A stretch of DNA of 64,000 nucleotides from Batillaria attramentaria. Its lineage: Eukaryota; Mollusca; Gastropoda; Batillariidae. Numbering within the stretch: position 1 is the first letter of the stretch; every line of letters begins with the position of its first letter. The notes beneath the pieces are model-generated. The model ran no database searches. It had not been told where the DNA came from and was given only the letters and a program-made list of their open reading frames with translations. The stretch is taken from contig JACVVK020000014.1 of the NCBI GenBank assembly GCA_018292915.2, positions 3,282,501 to 3,346,500 of the forward strand, in the 5' to 3' direction. A program made the translations under genes and the position numbers. Of this stretch, positions 33,309 to 45,857 are shown piece after piece.

Positions 33309-33494
33309 GTCGGGGGTGGGTGGGTGTTTGGGAGTTTAACGTCCTTTTCCATCACATAAGGGTGATATCAAAGACGGGGCAACGAGAGAAAAAGGCCAGC
33401 ACAAATATTTGGCCCCAGCCGGCGGGAGTCGAACTCACGACCTGACCCGAGCCGCATTGAGAGTCCAACGCTCTACCATTCGGCCACCCCGGAT
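33309..33494 (-). mobile_element. SINE family B, near-complete copy
   Basis: Reverse-strand copy: body TTAACGTCCTTTTCCATCAC, then CCAGCACAAATATTTGGCCC, then the head with B-box complement GAGTCGAACTC and A-box complement CGCTCTACCATTCGGCCACC. Poly-C/T sequence on both sides obscures the target duplication. Confidence 0.85.
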
Positions 33495-33767
33495 CCCCCC
33501 ACCCCCCTCGGCAGTAGCATCAAATTGTAAATAATTGTTTAAAATTGGGTTGTAACGCTTGTGTTTTAGTGCCCTATACTGATAACAGAAACTCGGTTAG
33601 AAAGTCGGTTGTTGTGTTTGGCCTTTTACAAGACCATGCCCGGGCAATAGGCCAAAAAAACAAAAACAAAACAAAACAACAACAACCAAAAAAAACCCCA
33701 AAAACCCCCAACAATTCAGCACCCTTCTGTGAAAACTGATTGATCCGGCCCTGTACCTGTCACCATT

Positions 33768-33866
33768 AGGGACCTTCCCACGCTGACTCAATTTAAGGCC
33801 CATTTGAAGACCTACCTCTTTAGGCAAGCTTTCGAGCTGTAGACCGACCACTGTTTCATCGGCACT

Positions 33867-33902
<36 letters not shown>

Positions 33903-33970
33903 AGTGTTTCGTAGAAAACAGATAGGCGCTATGTAAACTGTATTCATTATCAAGTTAGTAGTAGTAGTAT
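33768..33970 (+). pseudogene. LINE reverse transcriptase C-terminal tail and 3' UTR
   Basis: The last 24 codons (33768-33842) read as RDLPTLTQFKAHLKTYLFRQ plus AFEL and stop, the usual end of a non-LTR retrotransposon ORF2. A 3' UTR with a GT run, GATAGGCGCTATGTAAACTG and a short trinucleotide tail follows. Everything upstream in the ORF is absent: a 5'-truncated dead copy. Confidence 0.75.
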
Positions 33971-34076
33971 GATGACTCGGACTGAGCCACACCGGCCGTG
34001 ACTGGTTTTTGTTGTTGTTTCTAGTTTTTCAGTCTCAGTCAGTTTTAATTTCTTCACCGGCTGAGTATCTCAGTCT

Positions 34077-34126
<50 letters not shown>

Positions 34127-34130
34127 CAGT
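34077..34130. repeat. (GT)n microsatellite
   Basis: GT run with an internal GCGCGC. Confidence 0.95.
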
Positions 34131-35617
34131 GTTTATTCACCGGCAGTAAGTTACGGCCACTGATGTGCCATTTGACTGAAGAGCCATTTGAAGAGAGAAA
34201 AAGATTCATTGAAGATTAATACACAGTTCTGACACCCCAATACTTCCCAAACTGCAACAGATCAACCACTTTCAAGACCGACTAAAGCAATAAAAATCGG
34301 ATTTTCCCCGATTCTTGTCATATCAGTACGGTATATGCGGAAGCGGTGCATGGGAAGCAACTCCGGTTGCGTTAAGGGAGGTCACTACAAACTACAGTTT
34401 TCCCTAGGCTCATGGAAACGCGAGTGAAGTTGAGAACTTTCTCGACAGGCGCTGGTGTGAGCTGACGAGGAGGATTTTCATGGTAAACGCATATGCAGTG
34501 TGTAAAATAGTTACATTTCGTTTGTTTTTATCCCTAGACTAAGTAAAACTGTCTTCCGAAATGTGTTCAAGAATGTTGCATCATTCGAATGTTCAACTGA
34601 AAGGTTTGTGTTTGTTCCAAGTGTCTTTATTGTGCACTAATCATGCAAATCCAGTTGGATTCCGGTGATGACGATTGAGCCACTTAAATACAAATTTTAA
34701 ACAATAAGACGCAAGGATTTGACAGAACACTAGAATTTGCTGGTAGTGGCAGCTTTGTCGTGGTATGAACAGTTTTGGCTTATAAAGTCACTTTGTGTGT
34801 TCAATCAGCTCAAGTTCAGGCAATGGTGAAACAGTAAGACAGAATCAACAATCGTAAAGCTTCTGTTGCCTTCCGTTAGGACAGTTCTGTGTGAGTTCTT
34901 TAGTCTGGAAAAGCGATAGCCTCCAAAAACTTCAGTAGGCACTTTAAACAACTTCAAAATGTTCTGTCTGCACCCTTGTGAGCTTTTGTTGTTGTTGTTG
35001 TGGTGGTGGTTTTTCTTGTTCTTTGTAAATTACACCCTCCACTCCATGTACACCATAAAATCTCTCACATCTAAATTTCACATAAATGAAAACCTGTCTG
35101 TGTTGCATGAGTGGAAACAATTGAAAATTCATGTACATGCATGCGCCAGTGGAAAGTATATATATATTAATAAATAGGCAACACAGTTCGTGGCACGTGC
35201 TTTTGCTATGGGAGGCACCCTATATTTCCCACAAAGGATCATAAAGTGATAAGAATGAAATGTCATAATCGAAAGGGGATTTCCGTAACTGACTCATACA
35301 GCCGCTGTCCTAGTGTCAACATCTGCACAGCTGTTCCATTCACACCACTGACTCATACAAGAGCTACGCATAAATATTTGAAAGTGAATGTAAGCTGTTT
35401 ACAACAGAGCTTGCCTCAGATAACCGTTTAGCCTAAAGGTTCAAATTCAGATCAGGGGGAATTTAGGTATGTATATCTAATCTTGCATCTATGTTTTTGT
35501 TTCAGCTACATGTACTTCAAAATTGTTAACTTGAGTGATGCAGGATTTACAGAGTAATCCACAGTTCACATGTCCCACAGTTCTGTTTTTATCCGTTCAC
35601 ATTGTCAAGGGTTTCAT

Positions 35618-35668
<51 letters not shown>

Positions 35669-35956
35669 TATGTGTGTGTCTATATGTGTGTCTGTGTCTT
35701 TGTGTGCTATAATGAGATGTCTTGATTCTCGAGAAAAATGCTGTCAGCTACATGAATATTTAAGGACTTAACAGACGTTCTAGTAATTCCTGCAACATCA
35801 CAAGAAGATAATTATTAGCATGCTCTGTGGGTAATTTTTTGATAAAATCAGTCTCGCTGTGATTAAACTGCTCTTTGCATTCTCACAGATGATGTCAGCT
35901 TCAACCAGAAAGACAGGACAGGGGTCATGCTGGTGATGTAATTTGTCTGGAGCAGC
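34131..35956. other. Upstream flank of EIF2AK1
   Basis: No gene is recognised. It contains a GT run at 35616-35690. The EIF2AK1 promoter and any 5' UTR exon should lie here, but I cannot point to a transcription start. Confidence 0.4.
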
Positions 35957-38900
35957 ATGCCATTGCCTAGCAACAAGATGGGACATAAGAAGCGTGTCCA
36001 GACCAGAGCGGATTTCAGGCTGCGCACGGGCCTTCAGCCTATCAGCACTTTTGACAGTAAGTCTAGTTTAGGTGTATAACATATGTGCTGTGCTCTCTGT
36101 TCATCATGAAACAATTCCTTTGTCATAAACAAAGCAATATAGATAGCAGGATGCAGTTTTATAGTGGCATTTGTGATTGCGTTTGTTGTAACAGTTCCGT
36201 CAATAATACAGGCTGGTCCAGCATCCACTTACATGGCCGTGAAAACAACTTGTAATCATAGAGCGTGATCATTCATGATGATTTTTTTTTGTTTTTTTTG
36301 TTGCAGGGTCTGATGTGGAAGCATTAGATCCTCCAGTTCGTGTCGCTGCAGAGAAGACAGCAGCAGTTCCCCGCAGTGTCCCCCCACATCTGCTGATGAC
36401 CTCGATTCTGGAACAGATGTGTTACAGTTATGCCAAGGAACCTGCAGTGGCGCAGCAACTCTTTAAAGGTGAAGGCTTATTGATACTTGGTGCACACACA
36501 GAGATGGGTACAGAACTATACGCATGCAGAGTATCAAACTTCTGCTGTTGATTTTATGATGTGTCGGATGTTAGTGTACACAGTGAAGTTGGTATTTTCA
36601 TAAAATCGTATGATTTTTGGTCCCTGTATTTTTTATTTTATTTTTTTAATAACAGGCAAACTTTTCCTTGCAAGGGTCGGTTCACATTTAAAAAAGTATG
36701 AGGATGTCAGGTGTTTAATTTTTTTATATTTTTTTTTTAAAGGGAGTGGCAGGAATTTTTTTTTAAATTTTGTTTTAAACATAATGTTTCTGTTTTTGGC
36801 AGTGATATGTGAGCAGTTGAGCAAGCTGAAGATAATCTCGCCTTTGAGTTTTATGGATGAGACGAGGAGCCTCCGTGTCCAGCATCGGATGTTGTTTCAG
36901 AACATGATGCAGAAAGCACTGCAGTCCATTAAAAAGGTCAGGAAATCTGTGGCTAATATTTTTCCTTCCTTCACCCAACATTTTAAGGACATTAGTCTTT
37001 GGGAGGTCAGGAGAGGAACCACTGCAGTGTTTAGCCACAATCTGTGATATTGGAATGCTGGGTTTACATGTATCTACCACCATTAGGTAGAAGTGCTTAA
37101 GCACGGTGGATTCAGTACATACACCCCCACTCACCATTTGATGGTAGGTATGCGGTTCATTGCAGGTTATCCTGCCACAATACATTTGCATTTTATCCAG
37201 ACTCAAGAAATATAAAGCTTTGACACAAGATCTTTGTAAATCAGTGGGTGTATGGATGGTCTCTGAGTCTCTTTTTGATGTGTTTAGGATATATGTACCA
37301 ATAAATTGTAACGCCATGTCAAAAAAATAATGCTTTGTTGTTTTATTATCTGTTCACAGGATGGCAATGTGCTGGCTTTACCACCTCCCAATGTCAGGTA
37401 AGGACTTTTTTCCCCTCTCTTTTTTTGGGGGGAAGGGGGGTGGGGGTGTTGTCTTTGAAATACCCAGAATTCCTCTGCTGCATTACTCTTCCCACATTAG
37501 CTGTGGTTGGTGTTCATGGTACTGGTGTAACTGTGGCTGCCAGAGTATCTCAGAATATCTTGTATCTCTTTCAGTTTATATGTTTTTGAGGTCAGCAGTG
37601 TGTGTTGTCTGTGGGGACAGGGTGGATCAGGTGCTCAGTCCATCTGCGGAAGACGTGATCAGCTCCCAAACGTCACGTTACCTGAGTGAGTTTGAGGAAT
37701 TGGGTCGGTTAGGCAAAGGAGGATACGGATCAGTGCACCAGGTAAGCAGACTTGCTGGAAATGTGTGTGTGTGTGTGTGTGTGTGTGAAAAAAACTTTTT
37801 TTTAAACTAGAAGCAACTTATTGCGACTTCGGGGAACATTGATGAAATGTCATTTAGTGTATCCACAAAATATACTTTGAGAACATTTGTAATTTATTTG
37901 CTAAATTTACTTTTGTCCTTTTCTTGGACTTGGGCTCATTGTAGTTTTTTCTTAGAGGCTTAACATCTGTTTGTGTTACAGGCTCGTAATCACCTTGATG
38001 GACGGGTGTATGCTGTGAAGAAGATTCGTTTCCGTCAAAAAAATATGGATACATTACTTAGAGTAAGTATTATTAGTTTTAATGACAAGTGTCTTCATTA
38101 AAGACACACCCACAGAATTTAAGTAAGTAAAAAAAAAATGCGGATGTGCGTAGCCAAAACATTTTTATTCAACATACCCAAATCACACATGGCCTATATT
38201 CTTTGCTTATTTATTTTATCTAATATTGAGTTTTCAAAATGATACTTACCGCTCTGCAATATTATGTCTCTTTGTAGCTACTGAGAGAAGTGAAAGCGCT
38301 GGCCAAAATGTCCCACACTCATATCGTCGGCTACAACGCAGCCTGGATGGAGTATGACAATCCAGTAACAACTGGTAAGTCCTGATTTTAGGTTTTGAGG
38401 CCAAAAAAATATAGGGTCAATAGAGGGTGACTTTTTTTTGCTCACAAAGTGAGTCTGTGTAATAACCCTCCGTCGTCCGTCTGTTCTTTTTTTTCTTTTT
38501 TTTTTAGCAAGACATAATACTTCGGTTTAGTAACAGTATTTGTGAGAATGTGGCATTCTTTTTCACCAGGCAACGAATTCAGTCTAAACAGTTTCATTTG
38601 TGTTTCTGCACGAAATTGTATTTTTCCTACAGATGTTGATGGCAGGTAACATACAGGTATATGTTTGAAAATATATGTTAATATAGCAGTTCTTCATCGC
38701 AGATTCTTATACATCGTCTGTGGATGAACTTGAACCAGATAGCGCCTCCACCACTGAGGACAGGTAAGGCCACCTCTTAGACCATTCTCTTTCCTTTTGA
38801 AATAAATAATCTAAGAGCTGTGTTTGTGGGAGGGTGGGTGAGGTATAGGACAGGAAAAGAAATTGTAACTGACATCTTTTTTTTTTTTTTTGGCTGCCCC

Positions 38901-41900
38901 AACTCTTTACCATTTCCAGTGGTGTTCCTCCCAGGTCATGAGTGGAATCCATGGCGGGCTCGGAAGCTGGGGCAATTTTTATTTTGCATGATGATGGAGA
39001 TGAGGATGATGGTAAGATGATGCTATGGAGGTCCATGTGGTTTGGGACTGCGGGACAGGGCCGCATTCCACGCTTCCTGTCATAAATATCCCGGCATTAG
39101 CCAGGCCGGGAACTATGCCACCCGCGGTGCCGCCCGTGTAATCATCCACATCATAAGGTGTGTCATAGCAAGGGAAGCACCCCCAAAGTTGCATCCGTGA
39201 AGTGGGTGAATCTTGGCAGTGTGGCAACAGCCTCCCCATTGGGCCCGTAGCACACCCGCTCTGGGTAGGAGCTGACACTAGGTAGGAAAAATCCCGCTTG
39301 CCTCGGCTGGGACTCGAACCCGGGTCTGCCGGTCCATGGTCTGTAGTGCTAACCACTACACTACGGGGGCCGGTTGTAACTGACATCTTGTTAGAATAAT
39401 TGTGCTATGTGAAGCAGGTCTTGGCAGCTATGGTATCATTCACTGCACTGTGCGAGGTCCTCAGTATTGCGTTCAGAAGTGTCTGCATTTTTCCCTTTTG
39501 TTGGTATGATTACAGCCCAAAGGTGCAGTCTCGGTCGCAGTCGGACAGTATCCAGTTTGCGATTGAAGAGGATGAGGAAGAGCAGAAAGTGGAAGTCACC
39601 AGCCCAATGGCGATGTCGCTTGCCTTAAACGCTCGCAAGTTCAGCACAGTGCGCATCACGGAGATCAGTGACCCATCATCCACAGGTTCCATGTTGTGTG
39701 GTGATAACACTAGGAGCTCACAGATGCCACTTGTGCCGGCTTCAGAGCGTCTGAAACTCTTGAACCGCAACGTCAGTTTTTCTGGGATAGGGTCAGACTC
39801 TTTGTTCGCGCAGGGACTTATGACAGACACTGCCGATGCCCTTGAAGATCACCGAGGAGACGGAGATGCTGACTCGTTGCGTGTACAACCGCAGTCGTCA
39901 TTTCATAGGAGCATCAGCTTTGACGTGGCCTCCAGTCCACCTCAGTACATGTCACCATTTAAAAATGGAGACTTTGTGGAACAAAACTATCAGCTAAAGG
40001 TAACTGTGTAGCTTTTCAGTAGAGTTTGTCCCTGGTACTGAATGGTGGCTTTGCGACGCAGCTAACTAGAGACTTTAGAGCAGTACATCATAAACCCTGG
40101 GTGATACATGTTTTAAAGATAGCACATGAATGGCTGTACAGTGTCAAGGAAAAATCAGCAGAGCATTTTAAAAATGTTTGAGAAGTATACTGATGGTGAT
40201 ATTTTTTTTCTTCCAGTCCACCATCACGCTGTACATTCAGATGGAGCTGTGCTCCACAACTCTTCAGGACTGGCTGGTGGAGAGGAACACTAGGCTTGCT
40301 TCTGATCACGGTAGGGATATGTTCACTGGGAGATTTTATTCCTCAGTACCTCGGTTTTCCTCTTCAGCTCTATCCTTGACTGAAGCAGAGGGTTTAGATA
40401 GCTCACGTGTGTACATGATCATCAGATGCTTTATCTGAAAGTTGTGGATGCAAATCCCACCAGTCTAAGTTTCTAGAATTTATGCCAGTGCCTCTGCCTT
40501 TGAAACCCCTTTGGAGGCAAACCTCTATACACCAACCCACCTTTAACTTTGGTTCCTCTGCTAAGAGGCAAGACTGCACCCAACAATTTGTTTCACCGAG
40601 GTCTTTTACCGGTACACATGATTTACTGTGTCGCACTTATGCTGAAATCAGCAGGATATCTGATCAGCCTTGTCTCGTACAAAATGTTATCCATGAGCAC
40701 CGTAGAAGAAAAGTATGGAAAACTCGGTTAAGAGTGTCTGTCTGTCTGTCTGTCTGTCCGCAGAGTTGCTGAACTCGTCAGGAGACATAATGCGCATTTT
40801 TCATCAGACATTGCAGGGTGTTGACTACATCCACTCTCATGGCATGATTCACAGAGATCTCAAGGTGTGTATGCACAGTTCAAATGTCTTCGGCGTAAAG
40901 CCCCAAAAAACTAACTAACTACATGTAACTTCAAATGTCTTGTCTTGCACTGTGTCACCTAATACATGTATCACATTCCAAACATGTGTATGCATGCGTC
41001 TGCGTGTGAGTGATTTGAATAATCTTGTACACGTATATCTCCATATTCATTTGCAACTGTTTAGTGCACAGATTCAGTATCAGAGAGGAAAACACAAGGT
41101 ATCAGTGTGCATGTGTCCACCAGGAAGAACGCGCGCTGTTGGTACTAATGTGTCAGGATTTCATATCCGCATCGGACATCGGTCACAGACAGACTCATTT
41201 TTGTAAATGTCCAATGATTTCCTAAACAAGGCAGACACATGTCCTATCAATTTTGCTTTGTTTTTTTTTTTGTTTAGGACAAATGTCCCATACTTTTTTT
41301 TGGTCACTGAGGACCTACAATGACTCCCAGAAATACAAATCCCTGATATTGGGGATTTGGTCTAGTGGTTAAGGCATCCGACTTCGGATCCTGAGCTGCC
41401 GGGTTCGAGTCCCCGGTGGGCAGGAATATGGTGGGATTGTCATATCGAGTCAAATCCATGTGCAGACTTGTTTGCGGTGCATGTCTCGCCTTCGTGTACA
41501 CACGCACGCACAAACATCAAGTGTGCACGCTAAAAATCCCAAGTTCATCTTTCGAAGAAGAGTAGGCTGTGGCCGGTGGCGTGGTAAACAGAAATACTGT
41601 CGCACGCACCAGAGTGAATAGCAGGGTGGAGGTTTGCACACAAAGTAGCGCTTAATGGCAGCAGGCTTTCACTGCTTTGTCCTCCAGCCCTGCGGCGCCG
41701 TGAGCATTTCAGCAGAGATGGATATGTGCACCGAGGACAAGTCTACCATACCATACCATACACCATATCTATGTAATTCACCATAACAGTGTGTGATACA
41801 TGCAGTATGCTGGCTTTTTTCCAGCCAAGGAACATTTTCCTACAGGGAGCAGACAAACATGTGAAGATTGGAGACTTTGGCCTGGCCAAGGATTACATTC

Positions 41901-44222
41901 TCAGTTCAGCAGAAACTGTGATTTCTCCATCCCCTGTGTCTGAAGAAGGTATGATTTGTTTTGGAGCATATCATGTAGAAGTGTGGCATTACCAGATATT
42001 CTTGCTTTCTAACATTTTATGGGACAAAGTTTTAGACTTGGGTGTGTGTTTGTTCAGTCCCATAGTCTGTGTGTTGGAAAGATCACCGAAAGGTGAAATT
42101 TCAAGGCTACAGATTGATAGATTCCTTTGAGACAGCTCATCCTTTTGCATGTGTGGCATTTCTTTGTACTGGCGTGGTGGTATGTTTCAGACAAGTTCAT
42201 GTTTGACACGGATGACCACACACTGGGGGTTGGTACCCGTACCTATGCTGCACCTGAACAGATGAAAGGGACAGTGTATGATGGCAAGGTAAGTCTTGTA
42301 CAGATTTGAGGGATGTTGGCTATCGTTGAGGGCTGAAGATGTGTGTGGTAAATTCTTGTAGAATTAACGCTTATTTCCTTTCAACTTCAGCAGCATTTAG
42401 ACCGCTTTTAGTTGAATGATTGTGCTGATTTATCCATAATTGCAAATCTGTGTGGTACAGTAATTTTGAAACGGTTACTGGGGGAGATTTGACGTCACTT
42501 TTGTAACTTTAGCTCCTTTTTTTTTCACATTTTAGCATGTTAAAGAGAACTTGTAAGCACAAACAAGACCACATCTTATGGTACACTTTTAAAGGTAAAC
42601 AGAGAATTTCCCAGAGGAGCTTGGTATTTTGCATTGGTTTTTTGGGGTTTTTTGTTGTTGTTTTTTTTGGTTGAGTTTTGTCCCCCCCCCCCCCCCCCCC
42701 TCCTGTGTTAGAGTCCTCTGAAGTAAAATTTGAGGGTTTTTTATTTTTTATTTTTTTTAAACAGTGCGACATGTACAGCCTTGGTGTGATCCTGTTTGAG
42801 ATGTGCCGATTGTTCAAGACGGGCATGGAACGAGTGAAGACACTGGAAGGTCTGCGGGAAGGCAAGATGCCAGAGGAGTTTGTCAGCAAATGGAAACACC
42901 AGGTAATGGTAATTTTCATTCAGTACCGGCCCCGTAGTGCAGTGGTTAGCAGTTCGGACCATGGACCGGGAGACCCGGGTTCGAGTCCCAGCCAAGGCAA
43001 GCGGGATTTTTCCTATCTAGGTCGGCTTCTACCCAGAGCGGGTGTGCTATGGACCTAATGGGAAGGCTCTTGCCACACAGCCGAGTTTCACCCACTTCAC
43101 AGGTGCGACTTTGGGGGTGCTTCCCTTAGTATGACACGTATTATGATGTGGATGATTACACAGCCGGCACCGTGGGTGGCGTAGTTCCCGGCCAGCAAAA
43201 AAAAAAAATATATATATCATTCAGTCAGATGGATGTACATGTCCATACAGCAAAATGGCGGTGCCGTCCAAGGCTAAGCGCATGTGCAGATGCCAAAGAA
43301 ACTGAGAAAAGGTTCAGTAGCAAAAGCACATCTTTTGATAGCTCAAACCCCCCCCCCCCCCCCCCCGCTTTGATATTTCCGTTTCTTTGCTGCCTTCATA
43401 CTGGTGTGGTTAGGTGATGCAAGTACGTCAGTATGGAATGTCCAATACTGTGTAACACTAAACAGTCTTCCTTTGTTTGACAGCTGCCCAGTCTATGACT
43501 GCTGTTGAGAATCCCCAGGTATAAGATGCATAAGGGACAGGTGTGAGACATAGCACCACCACTGTAACTCTGGGATGCTTATGTGTTTTGTGAATTTTTT
43601 CCATGCACAGGAAAGAACGTATTCATTATTTCCTAACTCAGAATCTCAACCCACCTCAGGTCATTCAGAATTTGTCGTTGAAAATGTCAAAGTGATGTTG
43701 GGATGTGATTAGGTGGCCTTACATGTATTTTATGATGATGATGTTTTGTTCAGGCTGAAGCTGTGCAGCGTTTGACCCACTCTAATCCGAGTGATCGGCC
43801 AACCACACATGACCTTCTCAACAGTCATCTTTTCCTCACGCCAGAGCAGGTGAGAAAACTTGATAAGTAAATAAATAAATAGATAATAAGTGGTGTTTCA
43901 TCAACTGCAGATATACTGACATGCGTGTTATGGGTAAGTTTGGTTCTTGGTTCCCAATCAGCCTGTGGTCACAGTTACATTCTGTGAAGTTTATGTAGAT
44001 GTGTAAGTGCATGTGTTTGTGTAGTCATGACTTTTCCTTTTATGAAAATTCTTTTCTTGACAGATGATCAAGGTGCTGCAAGAGACTGTGACGGAGAAGG
44101 ATGCGGAGATTGAACAGCTGCGCCAGCGACTAATGGAAAAAGAGAGGCAGCTGCGTGAAAAGGATGTACAGATCTCATGTCTGAAGGAGAATAACAGTCA
44201 TTTTCAGTTGCCAAGGAGATAA
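35957..44222 (+). CDS. EIF2AK1: Heme-regulated eIF2-alpha kinase (HRI)
   Basis: Phosphorylates eIF2-alpha to slow translation in the cytosol during stress. Sixteen exons, all phases agreeing, 695 residues: 35957-36056, 36307-36468, 36803-36936, 37360-37397, 37621-37741, 37982-38062, 38278-38374, 38703-38763, 39516-39999, 40217-40310, 40764-40864, 41825-41948, 42191-42288, 42765-42902, 43754-43849, 44064-44222. The N-terminal part has the HRI-type PPHLLMTSILEQMCYSYAKE and TRSLRVQHRML stretches. Kinase core: GKGGYG at 176-181, AVKK with K198, E216, HRD 487-489, DFG 508-510, and YAAPEQ; MYSLGVILFEM follows. A ~190-residue acidic/serine-rich insert splits the N-lobe (exons 8-9), as in other eIF2 kinases. 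The C-terminal exon is a charged coiled coil. Human HRI is 630 residues, so this is slightly longer. ATG 35957 follows an in-frame TAA (35939); ATG 35978 is an alternative start. The Cys-Pro heme-ligand motif of mammalian HRI is not seen. Confidence 0.95.
38879..39373 (-). mobile_element. SINE family A in EIF2AK1 intron 8
   Basis: Reverse-strand copy of the 511 bp family A SINE, near full length. Flanked by a perfect 16 bp target duplication, TTGTAACTGACATCTT, at 38863-38878 and 39374-39389. The exact duplication implies a fairly recent insertion. Antisense to the gene. Confidence 0.92.
41343..41766 (+). mobile_element. tRNA-derived SINE, family C, in EIF2AK1 intron 11
   Basis: The head resembles an arginine-type tRNA with a TCG loop: A box TGGTCTAGTGGTTAAGGC, loop CTTCGGA, B box GGTTCGAGTCC. 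A body of about 330 bp contains CTAAAAATCCCAAGTTCATC and GGTGGCGTGGTAAACAG. The tail is ATACC repeats (41750-41766). Sense to the gene. I could not define a target duplication. Confidence 0.75.
42925..43208 (+). mobile_element. SINE family A, internally deleted, in EIF2AK1 intron 14
   Basis: The head and first body part match the family A reference up to GGCGTAGTTCCCGG. The sequence then jumps straight to CCAGCAAAAAA, skipping about 200 bp of the 3' body. A target duplication, TCATTCAGT, flanks it (42916-42924 and 43217-43225), so the deleted form was the one that inserted, or lost the piece afterwards. It starts 22 bp after the exon 14 donor. Confidence 0.88.
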
Positions 44223-44566
44223 ACTTCAGTTAATGTGCTAGAAGTGAGAAACTGCATTGGAACTGAAATCCATGAACACTAGGTATTTTGTTCAGGCAGC
44301 ATTATTTAAAGTGTTGTAGACTCTCAGACACTCAGTACACTGGTAGTATATGAGACACTCTGATTCTGATTGTGTGTCTGCACACATTTACTAGTGTGCT
44401 GGATTGGGGGGGGGGGGGAAGGGGTTACAAGTAGCAACAGAACTTGCTTGATGTGGCATTTGATTATGTCAGTTTATATGTTCAGTTTGAGTATGACGCT
44501 GTACAATTTATGCATGTTTTATTAGTATCTGATGTACATCTCCTGGGACGGCACATAAGAGTGTTC

Positions 44567-44572
44567 AATAAA
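44567..44572 (+). terminator. Polyadenylation signal of EIF2AK1
   Basis: AATAAA about 345 bp after the EIF2AK1 stop codon. No earlier AATAAA is visible in the 3' UTR. Confidence 0.65.
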
Positions 44573-45020
44573 GATTTTAAGGGACCACAGGATGTGTAGT
44601 TTGAGACTGTCAAGCATGCGTTACAAGTATGTTTGGAGATCAGGGTTGTGTGTGCTTTTTTAACAGGGTCTGTTTTTCTTGCTAATTCTCAACCTGTTTG
44701 CATAGATTTTTGCTTTCTCTTGTAAACATTTGTAACTGTTTTGAGCCAAAGCCCAATTCAGCTATGAAAGTACACATACCAGAAAATATGATTATGCTTA
44801 TGCCAGGGGTTCAGTCAATGAGAGTAGAGAATTTGTCCAACTTATCAAACCTCTTGTTTGCTACAGTGTATGACTGCCATTGCACTCACAAAGTTTAGTA
44901 AGGACACTGCTGCTATGTTGTAGTATTACCAAGTCTGGCACTTCATGGAATCATGAGCCAAGGGTTGAATTGCATAATCATAAATACATGTACATGTACG
45001 AAATAATGCATGGATTTTTA

Positions 45021-45663
45021 CAGGGCTCCCTAAACTGTGCGTCTGTGCGTAATTTACGCTCTGAAGTAAAAATTTACGTACTAAAAAAAATTTGAGGGGG
45101 TACGTTGAAGCATTATGAACGCGATCTGTGCTTAGCTTGACGCACTATCTCTGCACTACCGTGCGTACGCCTATAGGCTTGTTGTGATCAAGTGAGTGTT
45201 CACCCTTGCCTTGGCCGCGTTCAGTTCGGTTCTGTTTTTGGTTCTGTTTAACGCTCGCAGGCGTTAACTGTCTACTGCTGCAGATCGGCGGCTACTACAG
45301 CCACTCTCGCGTAGTAAACGTGTCCCATCTTTTTCCGCCTCTGCGCTCGAAACTATGGACGAAAGCTTTTAGAGTCAGTGCTCTTGTTACCGATCGGATT
45401 CGCTTTCTTTGTGACGAATCATGCCACCGAAAAAAGTGAAAGTTCAAAAGACTATGGACTTTTTTCGTCAGTGGAAAAGTTGTGGAGGGGCTCGAGCCCT
45501 CGCCCGGCAGCAGGTGCACTTCGGCGTCGCATAACTACGATTCAGACGTCGCATCAGAGTCGGCACAGAGCAGCGGCAAAAAGTCGGAGTTTCCAACTTT
45601 CAAAACTGAATTGTACCCACTTCATTTAATTATATGATTTGAAGTTGATAAAATTCAGTTTTG

Positions 45664-45694
<31 letters not shown>

Positions 45695-45857
45695 CTATCT
45701 GTTCAGCAGTATTTGCTGAATTTATAATTCCATGCACTAAAAACTTAAGAAATGATTCTGACCCTTTAAAAATTGAAAGTGGAGGTACAAAGACCCCCTA
45801 AAATTTTGAACTGGGGGTCAGTGGACCCTTTAGGTCTGTGGCTTTTAGGGAGCCCTG
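45021..45857 (+). mobile_element. Deleted hAT-type DNA transposon
   Basis: 837 bp with inverted ends CAGGGCTCCCTAAA and TTTAGGGAGCCCTG. ATTTTTA lies immediately outside both ends (45014-45020 and 45858-45864), close to the 8 bp duplication of hAT elements. Inside, ATG 45421 opens a short frame, MPPKKVKVQKTMDFFRQWK, resembling the extreme N-terminus of hAT-family transposase-like proteins, which soon stops. The catalytic part is missing. An internal-deletion derivative with a transposase remnant. Confidence 0.75.
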
